Below, in pieces: positions 12,413-25,109 of a stretch of 64,000 nucleotides of DNA. The notes beneath the pieces are model-generated. The model was given only the letters and a program-made list of their open reading frames with translations, searched no databases and was not told the origin of the DNA. How positions within the stretch are numbered: the stretch's first letter is position 1; each line of letters opens with the position of its first letter. The stretch spans positions 67,697,331 through 67,761,330 of the forward strand of contig CM031878.1 in the NCBI GenBank assembly GCA_018697195.1, read 5' to 3'. The stretch comes from Certhia americana (Eukaryota; Chordata; Aves; Passeriformes; Certhiidae). The translations under genes were made by a program, and so were the position numbers.

Positions 12413-13622
12413 GGTTGAAGACTGCTTTAAGTGCTAATCCTTTCTTGGTGCTATTCAATTCATGATTTTGAAGTGCATAGATGGACTTGTTTCTCCCATT
12501 GGTGCCAATACAGCAGTTTCCTTCTGCTGATGCATGTAGCATCCTGATGTGGACACTACAGCCAGATCACACAAATCACCCCATCAGCTTGCACTGGATT
12601 TGTGTCTGGTCAAAGCTTGCCTTTCCATGACTGGCAGTGTCTGTGCTGAACTTATGATCAAACTGACAGACTGGGGATGATTGACCTCACACAGCCTGTG
12701 AAAAAGCCCAGGCAGCAGTAGACCTCTCTGCCTGAGATGCTGATAATCCCATTCCTTTATCTCTCCTTAATCAATTTAAAGCATTAGAAACAAATATACA
12801 AATTGCAAACAGGCAGTTTCTCTCGAGATACTCAGTTACTATGCTAAAACAACAAGAACGGGCTGTAGTAGTTACTTCAGCAAGCAGTGAAAGCATCAGC
12901 GACAGTGGTTTAGCCATTAAGAGCTCAGCTGAATTTCTGGTCAGTGCAGGACAGTGTGTTCTTCTTCCTGGGATACTGGCTGATACTGCAGATGATTCCA
13001 GCTTTCCCAAAGTGTTTAAGCTGCCAGTGTAGACCACATGATTTATAGTGCTTCTCACTGCCTGTGATAGCAGAGGTGAAGTTCTGCATGGAAATGCAGC
13101 AATGACACAGCAATGACACGGCTGGTGCTTTATGCGGAAACTGAGTGCCTGGGGCTCATGTGGGTGGGTGTCAGGGGCCTGAGATGCCCCTCGTGCTGGC
13201 CAGGTAGTAGTGGCATGTGGATGGAGGGCAGCTAATGCTGCACTTGTTTACTGCATGCGTGCTGCTATTTCCAACTCTGTGACTCTGTCCGTGCTCCTCA
13301 GGGAGATTAAGGTTGCCCTTATTTCTGCGAATCCTCAGCTGAGATCATCCACAGCTTTAGTATCTGTGCTTTAGTAGGGCCGAATCCTAGCTTGCAAACA
13401 GGTTTCTAATCGGTGCTGCCATGATGGTGATGATCTATGGCAAGGGCACCCAAGGATATGCTGAGGACTAGCATTGACAAAACCATGTTTATTCCCTTTC
13501 CACAGAAGCATGCACTAGACAGTTGTTTCCTTTCCAGGTAGCCATCAAGTAATTTCCTTTCCATCAAGTCATCAAGATAGGCACCTCTGTCCATCCCAGA
13601 GGCCAAATTCCAGGAGGACTCA

Positions 13623-13641
13623 CATGGGTATAATACCCATG
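13623..13641. repeat. Perfect 19-bp palindrome
   Basis: Arms catgggtat (13623-13631) and atacccatg (13633-13641) are exact reverse complements around one central base. About 35 bp to the right, around 13661-13684, a second inverted pair (cttggttgga / ttccagccaag) is imperfect. The sites could bind a dimeric factor, but nothing else supports that. Confidence 0.6.
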
Positions 13642-14786
13642 CCCTCTGCTAGCAACCTTGTCTTGGTTGGAGCTTCCAGCCAAGGTTCCCCAGTGTGGTA
13701 AGATTGATCACACAAGCAAAAGGCTTGGTGGCCTCTTTGGTGATGCTGTCACTGAGGTGATACATGACATGAAAGCAGATGTCACTAATCCAACTGGAAA
13801 GTCAAATATAAATAAAAAAAACTTCTAGTTACTTTTGTAAGCAGAGCGGATGGCCTTCAGGAGGTTTCAGCAAATGGAGCTGTGATGCCTGAGATCATGT
13901 GTGTTCTGTGTGTAATGGCCATGTCAGCCTGTGGAACCACCTGGTTCTGGCTTTTGGTGCCTCTCGTGGTGCTCAGAGCCTGGAGTGCCAGAGGCCTCTT
14001 AGCCAGGCACATGTGGAAAGAGATGCTGTGGAAATTGCTGCAGGTGTTCCTTGGTTAACACTCCTGTGAAGCAAAACAATAAAGGCAGCATGTGTCTCTG
14101 CTCTTTTCCACTAGCCTGTAATAGGACATTTTCCTTGCAGTTTCAAAAACATAGAGTGCAATACTCTGAAAGTACTGTCCCCCCTACTTTCAAATAAATG
14201 CATTTATAGAATATGAATGGTTATAGTCTATGCATTTTTTCCTCATTGTATTCCACTTTTTTTCTCCCTGTAGAAACCTTTCATTTCAAAACCTGGTATT
14301 TAGGTCTACCATTAAGTGTTGACTATTCTAGGGTAAAAGCAGGTACTGTGTCACACACCTTGACCCAGGATGATGACTCTCCTGCTGCTGAGTTGTGCTC
14401 TGTGGTGGAAGGACAGGCTGAAACTGAACTAAAACACATCTGTGTTTTCTGGCTTTTCCTTAAGTGAGAGTTTTCATGTCTTCCTAGAACTAAAACTTTA
14501 AGACTTTGAATTTTTACTTGAAATGTCATTTTTGGCAAATAGTTTTAGTACTACACTTTGGCAGACCTCCTGTGCCTTTTGCAAAAGAGCAAAACTAGCA
14601 TAATCCTGTGTGGTTGGAGAAGTACACTTGCTAACCCAGATTGCTTTTGACCTAGATGGCAAGCTACTGCCTGCCTGTCTGGCTTGGTTTCTAACAAGTC
14701 AGTTCCCACAGTTTGGGCAGCTGCCTTAACCCCCTTTCTCCATAAAGACATTAGGCACTTAGGTGAAATCTAGGTCAGCCAAACTT

Positions 14787-14810
14787 GGGGGGGTGGGGGT
14801 GGGGGGGTGG
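14787..14810 (+). repeat. G-run tract, possible G-quadruplex
   Basis: The plus strand has G runs of 7, 5, 7 and 2 bases separated by single T residues. The first three runs together supply at least four GGG blocks with loops of one base, which fits the canonical intramolecular G-quadruplex pattern with short, stable loops. It is isolated in AT-rich DNA with no CpG island or gene start beside it. Confidence 0.7.
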
Positions 14811-16573
14811 AAATCAAAACTCATGTATGAATAAAAATGTAGAAACACTGCATTTGAAAATGAAATTTCTCTGTTTAAAAAGAGAAACTGTCTCTGTTGT
14901 GACAATTTTGTTAAAGCAGGACTGGCATTATTTCCCAGATTTTCAAGTTGTTCAAATTTCCTTATTTGTTTGTTGATAATTGACTAAGCAGTTTGCCAAA
15001 TGTTATGCCATTCAGAGCTGGTAAGCATTGCTTGTGTCTATAAAACTTTATTTTCCCACTTTCAGTGGAACACATTTGGAGATTTCAGAAGAGAAGTTGT
15101 TTGTGGAAAGTCACAAAGGAGCTTTCTTTGATGATTTCTGGAGGGTTTTTTAATTTCCCTACACAGACTACACAAAAATAATTCTCCATTATTTTATTTA
15201 TTTGCCCTAGTATAGAAAAGTAGTACCATCAGATCTTCACATAGGCCATGTTTGCTTTTTCCCTGAGTGTTGTTCTGTAAATAAAAATGCTACTTTTATA
15301 AAACCACAGGACAAGTCTTCTGTCCATCTGGTATATTTCAGTGATGCTAAACCAGAAAACAATGAAGATTTCAATGGACTCTCTGTCTCAGCATCTTAAC
15401 ATAATTCAACCAACAGGATATGACAAGAAGATGCAGCTGACTTCTTTCAGTGTGTAACATCTTTAAGCCTGCAGCTGATTTGTGTAAACAGTTGTTTATT
15501 CAACCATCTCTTATATGAGGAGACTTCCTGTGAATTGTGTAATTTGAGGCAGAAAAAACACAATGAGCAAAAATATCACTGGGAGAGCCTACAGCATGGA
15601 AGAACAATAGGTGCTTTTCACGCCTCTGATCACCAGCACCAACTTGTGTTGAGAATATTCCTTGCATAAGTTTGGTCTCCTAAGGCAATGACTGCAAATT
15701 CAGCTGCTTCCCTCCTGCTGCCTTCAAGCTTAGTGTCTCCCCTGACCACTAATTCAGCATGAGGTGTGCACAGAAACTGGGACATGTGATTGGGAAAAGC
15801 AGCAGTGCCAAGTGACAGGGATGGAGCAGTTAAATCTGCACATTCCTGAGCAGTGGACAAAGAGCATAAAAGCAAAAGAAGGAGGAAAGGGGGAAGAGGA
15901 AACAAGGAAGTACCAGAAAAAGAAAACTGACTCGGGAGTCAACAGCAAAGATTGACAAGATTGGGAGTATGGCACCTCCCATAAGGGGCAAAGTAGATGG
16001 TTGTAGGGAAATGAGGTTTGTTGTCTCCATAATCTGAAGGAGACCTTTATTTTTACTTCAAGTGCATACATTCATTTAATATATGTGGATAAAGATATTT
16101 CTCTGTCTTATGATGACCTAAATCCTGTATTTTTTGTAGAGGGAATAAATCTGAATGTATGCAATAATAATTGGTAGCATCATCACTATGTTTCCTGCAA
16201 ATTGAGCTTTAGGTTTCACCGTACCATAATCATGTTCACAAAAATTACCTCGAATCTAGAGTAAAGCTACCAGATGGGAGAAGGTGCACGGGGGGGCTCT
16301 CCACCTCTCCACTGGGATGTCCCTAAGAACAGTTGGTACTGGGGCTGGGTCTTCACACCTCCCACCCCACCACAGCCTCATGAACAGGTACATTCCCAAG
16401 TGATACAGCAGTGTGACTTGTAGAAAGACAGCACAATAACATGAAAAATATGTTAGTGGAATGGCTGCAGGTTTAACATCGGTCTGTAATTTGGATTTGC
16501 CAGCTGGTTCAGGGGATGCTGCCTCCACTCTGAAGCCTTGCAGTACCAAGCAGCATGCTGCACTCTGGTGATG

Positions 16574-16593
16574 CTCAGCTCAGCTCAGCTCAG
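16574..16593 (+). repeat. (CTCAG)n short tandem repeat
   Basis: About four copies of the pentamer ctcag in a row. It is short and probably of little consequence. Confidence 0.7.
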
Positions 16594-19500
16594 GCTATGC
16601 TGCAGTCAGTGTAACAGCAGCTGAAGTAGTTTTACAGGTTCCTGACCCTGTCTCACACACAGCTGAGGCAATGATTTTTCTGCAAGAACTTGTATGCTTA
16701 CTTCCAGTAACTCCTCTCTGCCTGCAGTTCTCTGTCCTATAAGTGTGTGCTCTGCAGAAGGCTGTGGTTTCAGCCCAGATACAAAACATTTGGAGAAGTG
16801 ACCCAGCTGGATCTGTTTTGACTTATTATTTTTTAGATTTCTACTTCTACCTATATCCTGTGTGCTTGCTCCCAGCTTGCTAAATCTTCATACTGGTTAC
16901 AAAAAACTTGCTATGCTGAGAGGATCCACTTCTTCACACTCCTACACAGCTGTAAAGATGAACTTTCTATGGGGCATTCCAAATAATAAGAAATCCCCAT
17001 AATGACAGTATGTGCTGTCTTCTATTTTAGAGTTTGCTATCAAAATCATGTAGCTACGTGTTGTGTATTCTTGGACTCGTAAGTTAAGCTGTGTTTAAGA
17101 GGAAGACATGTTGTGGTTTTTGCCAGTAGCATATTCTAGTTTTGGGGGTTTTTTCCCATAACATTTTCTGGTTTTCTCCCAAGGGCCTTTTTCCATATGC
17201 TGGCAACTGTTCTCATCAATAAGTCAAGCATTAAGACACAAAAATTTAAGTTTGTATCTGTATCCCACTTCGACTTTTCTTACATGCCCTATGGAAAACC
17301 CTTTTGGCATATGGCTGGCAGTGCAGCCCAGCTTATACCAAGTTCTAAAACGATGATACTTAATTGAATAAAAGATGATCTGGTATAGAAATGTGTAGGT
17401 AAACAGAAAGAGACACACCATACAGATGTTCATGGAACAACTACTCACATTCTCCACATGTCTTTATGTGAACATCACAGTGACAAAATAAAAAATGTTT
17501 CATCATGCTAACACTGCAGCAAGGTGACATGTAGCTCAAACACATCAGGAAAGAATACTAAGAAGATATCAGTGCATTGGTGAGTTTTGAGAACAGCCTT
17601 CAGATTTTCTGTTAGTATTAAGGCCCTGGCCATTGAATTTATTTTATAGACCCCAGTTTTAAAATTATGGTCTTCTGATGGGAGGGGTAGATATTCAATT
17701 AGCAGATTCTCTGCACAGAACAACCTGCTTGTTCGGCAGAAGTGCTCAGAGGCACAGAGTGTATCACTATTTTTCAGTAGAGTCTCTGTGTTTGATTGAT
17801 ATTCCCTAAAGATGACAGACTCTACTGCTTGCCTTTTCCTTCTTGCTCACCCTTTTATTTCATTCTTTGATTTTTTCACTGTAATCCCCTAGAACTGCTA
17901 AAGAGGTGAAAGAATTCTCTGCCCTTAACTTGCCTGTTTCTGCCATAAATCTTTGGGGTTTAACCAAATGTGTGATTGAGGTGTGAAACTGTGATACTCA
18001 TAAATGAATATTGTCTAATGTCAGAAGTGTCCTCAGTGAAAAAAGACTTTTTTTTGTGGAGACTGTCATCACATTTTATGGTTCTTCAGGAAGAACAGTC
18101 TGAGCTCCACCTTTCAAACCCTCTCCATGTCATAGGAGATGCTTGTGCAGTTTGCCCTGATGGTGTGACCCAGTTGTGCAGGGAGTGAAGGCTGATCCAA
18201 CTGCATCGCAGAAGGTCTGTTATAATCAGATTCTGTTTTACCACACTGTTGGAAACTGTTTTGTTCTGCTCAACATCTTTTTAACTCTGTCTCAGTTGCT
18301 GGGGAGGCAAGGACAGTTCCCATGCTGCATCAATGCACAATGCAAGCTCAATTAGGCAACCTGCTTCTAGCTACTGCCTCCAAACTCCTGCTTTGGGGCA
18401 AGTTATTTCTGTGCCTGAAAGGGTCAGCTGTGTCATGATGCCCTTGCTCTGCTTCTGACTGGAGCAGCTGGATTGCCAGCCACATTCGGAGACAATAGGA
18501 CAGGCAGAGTCCTGATTTGGGCTCAGAAATCTCTTTTCTGTGCCATAAGGAGTACAGAGAACTGCCAAGTTCCCTATGAGGGAAAAATTAGTGGATGAGA
18601 GGAAAAATAATTTCAAATCACTGTTCTGTCTCCGACATACTCCTCTCTTACAAAATCTGCTTTGATTCACAATACATGCACTGTTTCTTTGTCTCCCAGT
18701 TAAAGATTCGGGCAAGACAAAATGACTACTTTCTTTTTTGTGGAAGCTCTTGTGCTATGGCTATGTACTTCATGTCTGTGTCCTAGTTGCCCCAAATCAT
18801 TCTAGTTTGGGGCTAGGTTGTGTGAGTTGCCTTATGTGCTTTTCAGCAGTTTTGTACAGGGACCTGCATTTTGGTTGAATTGGCCTTGAGAAAAATCCTC
18901 ACTCTTACAAATATTTTGACCTGCTGCTGGGCTATAGAAATCTATTCTTAGAGCAAATGATGCTATGGCAACTGTCCCTGCAATATGACACAGTACCAAG
19001 AATTCTGTCTTCTTTTAATCTGTAGCTCCCAAAATACCTTCTGCACATCCCAAGCCACCTGGCTTTCCCCACCCTCTTCAGAGCCAGGAAAGCAGCTCCT
19101 TCCCGATTTATTTTTCTAGTTCAGTCTGAGGCAAAACCATCTTAAGCCAAATTAAGTAGATCCGAAATAACATACTCAGTCCCAGCTGTCATAACCTATA
19201 TTGCAGGATATTCCCCTTACTTTTCTATGACACTTTCCTTGTTGCTCTTGTGATCTCATTTCCCCTCAGGACTTTCTAAATAGTCCTGTGACATGTCTCT
19301 ATCATACCCTATATTCCTCTTTGTATATCCCACCAAGGGTGAGTTGTCAACTTGAAAATGTCTGTTTGCACTTTTTATCAATCAATATAACATGCCATTT
19401 ATTCAGAGCCTAACATTTTTATACACAGTCTTTTCTGACAAGACTTGCCTGTGTTTTATTTATTGATTTTTGTCCATTATAATAGCTATAATTTTTGGAG

Positions 19501-20510
19501 CCCGTTTATGTCAAGAGCTTGCTTTAGTTGGAATGCCCATCCTAAGAGATGGGCTCTTAAAGAGCTGAAGACTTGGTGTTAGAAATATGCTCAGAGCTAA
19601 CCATTACAGGTTCAGGACTGTTATCAACAGACCTATAGAAAAACCTGGAATTTTTCACCTCTCCTGATCCATGCTTATTACCTACTAATTTCCTAAGTAC
19701 ACTGTGAGCTTGCACATGGCATCCTGCTAGTAATTGGGAGCTGCAAGTGCTGTTTGCTTAAGTACTGAGCCACCTACAAGTATCACAGCATTTGATGAAT
19801 AACTGGAGGATTTGTGTGTCCAGAACATCCCATATGCCATGACTGTCTTCACGTGGCAGTACAGTGATAGCAACAATGTGGCTATTGAAAAGTCCTGCAG
19901 ATAACAGATAAATTTGCCCTGGTGTAACCCCACTGACAAATGACCTGCAGGTGGAAAAGTAGCACACAAGGATGTAAAGGGATGTAAAGGGGTTCTTCCT
20001 ACTGTACTGCTTCGGCTCTCTTTGTTCTGCTGCTCTGCCAGGATGCCACTTGTGTCTGTATGGCACTGATGTACTGAGGCATGGCTGATAGTAACATTTA
20101 CAGCTTTTTCAGTGGGGTCCCACGGGCATTAGAAAAGTAAATTGTCATTGCTAAAATGTGGGCATGAACAAAAATACTTGCCCTGATTTCTCTGCCATAA
20201 TAATCATAATTTCTAGCATAAATTATAATAACCTTCTTCCTCTCATAAGGTGTTTTAACCCTTTATGGAGAAACAGCAGGGCAACAGACTAACTATAATG
20301 TATTGTGTTTTAAAATTTATCACTGTGACTTGAATTCCTTCTTATGTTATTTTACTGAAAGCCTTTTAAGGCTACTATCCTTTTACGCAATGCAATGTAC
20401 TGATACTGTTGTATCAAGTTTTCCTTACTGGAATGTAAATCCTCTGAAATACATGCCGTTCACATTATGCCTAATTTTTCCAGTTTTCCAGTTGTTTTCT
20501 TTCACCGCAG

Positions 20511-20552
20511 GAGGATGGACCACTGAACATTACAGAGGCAAGAGAGGGAAGA
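20511..20552 (+). other. Candidate 42-nt exon (splice signals only)
   Basis: A strong acceptor precedes this segment: a long pyrimidine-rich run at about 20476-20507 ending in cag at 20508-20510. A near-consensus donor follows, with aga then gtgagt at 20553-20558. The segment is 42 nt, a multiple of three, and open in the first frame (14 codons, Glu-Asp-Gly-Pro-Leu-Asn-Ile-Thr and so on). I do not recognise the peptide. It could be a microexon, an exon of a long non-coding RNA, or chance. The evidence is splice-site context alone. Confidence 0.2.
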
Positions 20553-21375
20553 GTGAGTAGATGACAGTGGTGAGTGCAGAGTCCCCTGCCCCAGCTGCAG
20601 AATGAGGGATCTAGAGCAGTGTGGTTTCACTCTCTGTTGGCACCTGTTAATTGGGGCGCAGCTCTGAACTTGATGCTCGTGCCTCAGGTGAATGCCCGGA
20701 GCCATCTGTCTCCCCAGCCTGCCATGCTGCCACACAGCAGGTACTGAATCATCCAGGCAGCAGGGAATGTCTCCAGGAGGAAAGGATGCAATAGCTTAAC
20801 ATATTCACTGCAACAATTTGGACCTTCAGCCCCCAAGGCCAGCAGCCTGTCTGCTAGAGTCTGAGCTAACCTCCTTGCTCCAACAGCTTTGGGGTTAATC
20901 AAGCTGTACCTATTTTTTTTTTTTTTCCCGAGGACAAAGCTACATCCCTGGCAAAACCCACCTTATTGCTTTAGCATGGCTTAAGCCCATATTTTACCAG
21001 AATCCCCATGGGAAGGCAGAAGCTCCCCTGTATGTGATGTGGCTGTGCCCTGGCAGCTCTGACTCTGACACCAGAGCTCATATAATTGCAAAAATTCTGT
21101 TCTGCTGTGCCTGCATAAATAATTCTTTGTTGTGCATGTGTGTTTACATAGTCAGTCTGAGCATTCTGAAGTTTCTAGGGGAGCAGGAGGGGGAAGAAGC
21201 ATAAGCCCCACTGGGATTAACCCTGTCTGGCTGTGCACAGCTCTGCCTTTGTGTGTGTTTCCAACTCAGTCCTCCCCCCCTCTTCTCACACCCACTGGCA
21301 GAAATGAGCCATCCCAGCAGTGCATAATTGTACCAGGTCAATGGCAGGGCAGCAGCTCTCTCCCCTCCCCTGCAG
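20553..21375. other. GC-rich interval between two exon-like segments
   Basis: Locally richer in G+C than the surroundings, with a run of about 14 T near 20911. No repeat family was recognised. Open frames occur on both strands and give no motif. Confidence 0.4.
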
Positions 21376-21530
21376 TACTTTTCCCTTCCCTCTCGTGGAG
21401 GAGCTGCATGGCTTTGAGGTTGTTTTGGAGGGGGTGCTGCATGCCTACCAGAGGGGCAAGGAACCAGCTGCTTGGGCACTGGGCACTGATGTCCTGCCAC
21501 ATCTGAGCAACCTGCAGCACTTGGGTTTTG
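21376..21530 (+). other. Candidate 155-nt exon (splice signals, open frame)
   Basis: The acceptor is good: the pyrimidine tract ctctctcccctcccctgcag ends at 21375. A plausible donor, ttg then gtgagg, begins at 21531. One frame stays open through the segment and on to a stop at 21587-21589, with codons typical of expressed bird genes (many CTG, GAG, CAG, GGC). The peptide (around Glu-Glu-Leu-His-Gly-Phe-Glu-Val-Val-Leu-Glu) is not recognised. Its phase does not join with the open frames of the 42-nt segment upstream, so if both are spliced together the transcript is probably non-coding. It could also be a relic of a pseudogene. Confidence 0.18.
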
Positions 21531-23649
21531 GTGAGGAAGGGGAATGCCACAAGGCAGTCTACATCACTGGCTCCCCAGGATTGGATTGAATCAGGTCTTG
21601 ATGCTTTGAATCATGTCTTTTTGTTGTTACCATATATCATGCATTTAGCATGTGCTTTTAACCAGGTAATTGTTTTAACCTCAGGTGAAGCATGTACTCC
21701 AGCACCTGTCATTAGCAGCATGATGTGTTCAGTTTATGCTGTAGATCTTCAAGTGCTATATTTGGATGTTGTTGTCATAAAATACCTCAGGTGCCCTGTG
21801 GAGGCCTCAGCCAGCCCTTTGATGGACTCTAGTCATCCTCCTCATTGGCCCATTATATAGCTGTTTACCAGTTGCACTCTCAATCACCTATTATATTAAT
21901 TGCAGCATTCCAGTAATTAGATTTCCTGTTTTTCAGGCCTATGTGCTGTTATTTCAGCATTCCACCACACACAGGCCTGGAATGAGTGCTGCCAATTTGC
22001 ATTCATACTAACCAAGTGCAAACAGAGCAAACTTCCTTCACAGCTCTCAGGTGCAAGTCACAGTGCAAGGACACCAGGCACTTTGCAGCAGCTTTACCCT
22101 CCCTGCACAGACTCCCCCAGAAGGAAATTTGAAGAGAAAATTTGACCCCGTTGTTCCACTTTAACCTGCAAGAATTGAGATTTCCCATGCCACTAGCAAA
22201 CTGCATCATGACTACCAGCAGTGGTGGTTTAATGTCTTCTTTAACATTTTGAGCATCTATTTTCTAATCACAATGTTATTCACACAAGATCTCCTGGAAA
22301 CTTCCTTTTTTTCCCCTTTAATAAATCTCGCCATTCAAAATCAGTTGCTCTGTATGTGATTTGCCATAGAAAATACTTGCAATACTATTTTATTTCTGTA
22401 GAAATACATTTATTTCCTATAGAAATAATATGCAGTAAACACATTTTATTCCACTGCATCTGTCTCATTGAAAAGACTGTCTTGGGTTTAGGCATTTTCC
22501 TAACTTTTTTCCTAAAAGTGCATGAACTTGTTCAGGTTATGAAAACATTGAAGGATTTGCTTGGCTATTTACTTCCAGACCACACCCCAGTCCCACACTG
22601 CCACCCCACCTTCCTCACCCTCTCCATTACAAGGCTTCCTACACCTTCAGTGTTTATGCCAATGAAGTCAGTGGAGGAATCCTTTCTGCCAAATGAAGTC
22701 TTACTCATTAAGCAGCAATTTGTTATATTTAGTACAGGCTTCCTCATTAGGCAGACTCTACAATGTATCCAGAAAGTACCTTCGGTTTCTGTGGGAGCTT
22801 TTTGTGTGTTGCTTATGAAATTCTACCTGTTGTGCATATTCTCCACCAAGGACTGAGCTGGAGAAGAGATGTTTCAGTGAAGCTTTTGACTCAGCTAGGA
22901 CTGAAATTATTCCAGCTCTGGCAAATAAATATCAGCGTGGTAAGCAGTCTGGGAAATCCAACACAGCAGACACTAGAAAACACCGAGGAAACTTCAATGG
23001 GAGCAGAAGTTAGGGACTACAGGGCACTGACTGGGCACACCAGAAAAGATAGCATGCTGTGGTCTGCAGAGGATTGTGAGAGGAACTGATATGTCCAGAA
23101 CACTCCACACTTTAGTTCAGCTGGGTCTAATCATCAGACTGTCCAGAAAAGTCCTCTCCCTGGCCTGGTGCGGGCTAGTGTCTCAATGAGACACTGTGTT
23201 TTGGTGTAAGAAAGAATGGTAAGGGTCACATGGTGAGAGAGGGCTGGGGTTAGAACTGAGCAACAGTGTGTGAAGGAGAGATGGAAGAGGCTGTGCTTGT
23301 ACATTGAAGTCATTCCTCATAGGAGATGACAGTTTTATAGTTATTTCACAGTCTTTAGAAATACATGTTTACTCAGTAATAACAAGAGTTAAGAAAACTC
23401 CTATTAAAATAGTAGTGCCTATTTTAGTCCTTCTTCTGAGAAAATGAGAGATTGGATGGGTTTTTTAATACATAATTAATACATTAATACATAATTTCCT
23501 GTTCTTATCAAATATGCAGCATGTTTCCTACCCCTTATACCTTCTACAGTATCTTTTAGCTCCTTTTAAAGTACTTCTTTTGCTAAGAGCAGAGGGATAC
23601 ATCTGGTAATTGTATCACAGTAACATTCCTCAAAGGCTACCTGAATAGT

Positions 23650-23708
23650 TCCTTTTTCTTCGTCTCCTCCTCCTCTTCCTCCTCCTCCTTCTCTTCCTCC
23701 TACTTTCC
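23650..23708 (+). repeat. (TCC)n/(CTT)n pyrimidine tract
   Basis: Nearly 60 bp of almost pure pyrimidine on the plus strand, mainly tcc and ctt triplets. Such polypurine-polypyrimidine tracts can form triplex DNA. There is no nearby gene start. Confidence 0.8.
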
Positions 23709-23940
23709 CATCTTAAGTGACATCTACTTTAATGCATTGCTGGGTTTGAGGTCCAAGTTCTACTGAGGGCTCAGCTGAGACCTAATGCCACATTTTTCCT
23801 CTTCTGAGAAATCGGGAGTGAGAATTTCATGTTTTTCCTCTGTTCCACAGTGGCCAACACTAAATGGAGGGTAGTTGCCAGCCATAAGCTACTCCTTGCC
23901 TACAATATGAGTAATTTTTAAGCAGTTTTTTTTTTCCTGG

Positions 23941-23988
23941 TAAAAAATAATAAATAAGTAATAATAATAAATAATAAATAAAAATAAG
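23941..23988 (+). repeat. (AAT)n/(AAAT)n low-complexity tract
   Basis: Imperfect run of aat and aaat units following a T-rich run. It is an ordinary AT-rich microsatellite. Confidence 0.8.
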
Positions 23989-25109
23989 TCTTTAATATCA
24001 GTAGAAAATATCATGTATTTCCACAACAAGTATTTATCTTTTTCCTGCAGTGCAGCTTGGATCAAATATACTCACACAGTTGAGGAAAGACTCAGTTGGC
24101 AGAACAATAGAAAGATCACAGCAGAAAACAGACAAATTTTTATCACAGCTTCCTGGGAACCAGTCACTAAATCCTTTTCTAAAAAAAATAGGGCATATAT
24201 GTACATCAGCATTGAACTCAGAGGAATTCCTTTTTTTTTTTCAAAAAGGTATTGCTGTATAAAAGACCAAAATAAACATTTTATTAATACATTGCTTTTA
24301 ATATAACCATTTTACAGCCTAATTGCGTCCCGGAAGCAATTATCTCATGTAATATGTGCTCTGGATGCAATGGAGAAAAAATGTTTCTGTAATTAATGAC
24401 AACTTAAAAATCTTCTGCATCAAAAGCCCTTTGATGCCAGACTTTCCATGTGGAGCTGTGTCTGTGAGGCTGCTTTGGTTTCCAGGGCTGAACTCCAGGA
24501 CTGTAGTGGCAGTCCCTTCCTCCACGTCAAGTGCTTTGCAAATCTGAGCAATGCTATATGGTTTTCCACCAGGATCTGAATGCTGGCACAAAGCCTTTGT
24601 CCCCAGAAATGCTCTTGACCAGGAAAGCTTTGATTTCAAGCCCCACTCTCACCCTTCCAGGAGAGGAATCATCAAAATTATGTTTTTGTTAACATGATCT
24701 TGTTAGCAGATCCTGTCCAACTGAGTTCTAAACCTGCCATATAGTTGCATTTTGTACTTTAATCACCATGTAATCACATTCTTTAGATATTTTTTTCCCC
24801 AGGGCAGAGGCCCTGGCTATGCTGTGGTAAAAGGCTGGTGGGTATAAGTTTCTATTCTTTTCTAGACACTCCAATCTGTGTGTGGAGTCTGATTTATGAT
24901 ATACTTAGCTAGCCAAGGTAAAGGGTATTGGTAAATCTAGGTCCTTTATGGCCAGTTTAACCTGGTGTCAAGCATCCCAGCTTCCTTACAAACATTTGTT
25001 AAGTGTTAGGACTGCCTCTGCTGTAACTTCACAGAGCTAGCTTAGCATGGCTGGAAAAACACACCCTTTTTGGCTGTCATGGGAACACATCTAGCAAATC
25101 ACTGAATAC

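Larger units (their letters stand above)
12413..20510. other. Unique non-coding DNA
   Basis: Long single-copy-looking stretch. It holds a 19-bp palindrome at 13623-13641, a G-run tract at 14787-14810 and a short CTCAG tandem at 16574-16593. No coding region or RNA gene could be supported. The open frame on the minus strand at about 13406-13606 (C-terminal His-rich run) has a TTG start and no known motif, so it is not called. Confidence 0.6.
21531..25109. other. Unique non-coding DNA with simple repeats
   Basis: AT-rich DNA. It includes a 10-bp direct repeat (cagcattcca) at 21903 and 21955, a pyrimidine tract at 23650-23708 and an AAT/AAAT-rich tract at 23941-23988. A ~166-codon open frame at 22356-22856 lacks motifs and is not called. 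No gene is supported. Confidence 0.6.

Noticed and set aside
13406..13606. Minus-strand frame with Asp-Asp, Glu-Arg-Lys pieces and a His run
   Set aside because: It looks protein-like at first, but it opens with TTG rather than ATG, is bounded by a stop at about 13651, has no splice support and no recognised family.
22356..22856. Open frame of ~166 codons
   Set aside because: Rich in Leu, Phe, Ile and His from AT-rich DNA, no domain, no splice context. A frame this long is not unexpected once in 64 kb on six frames.
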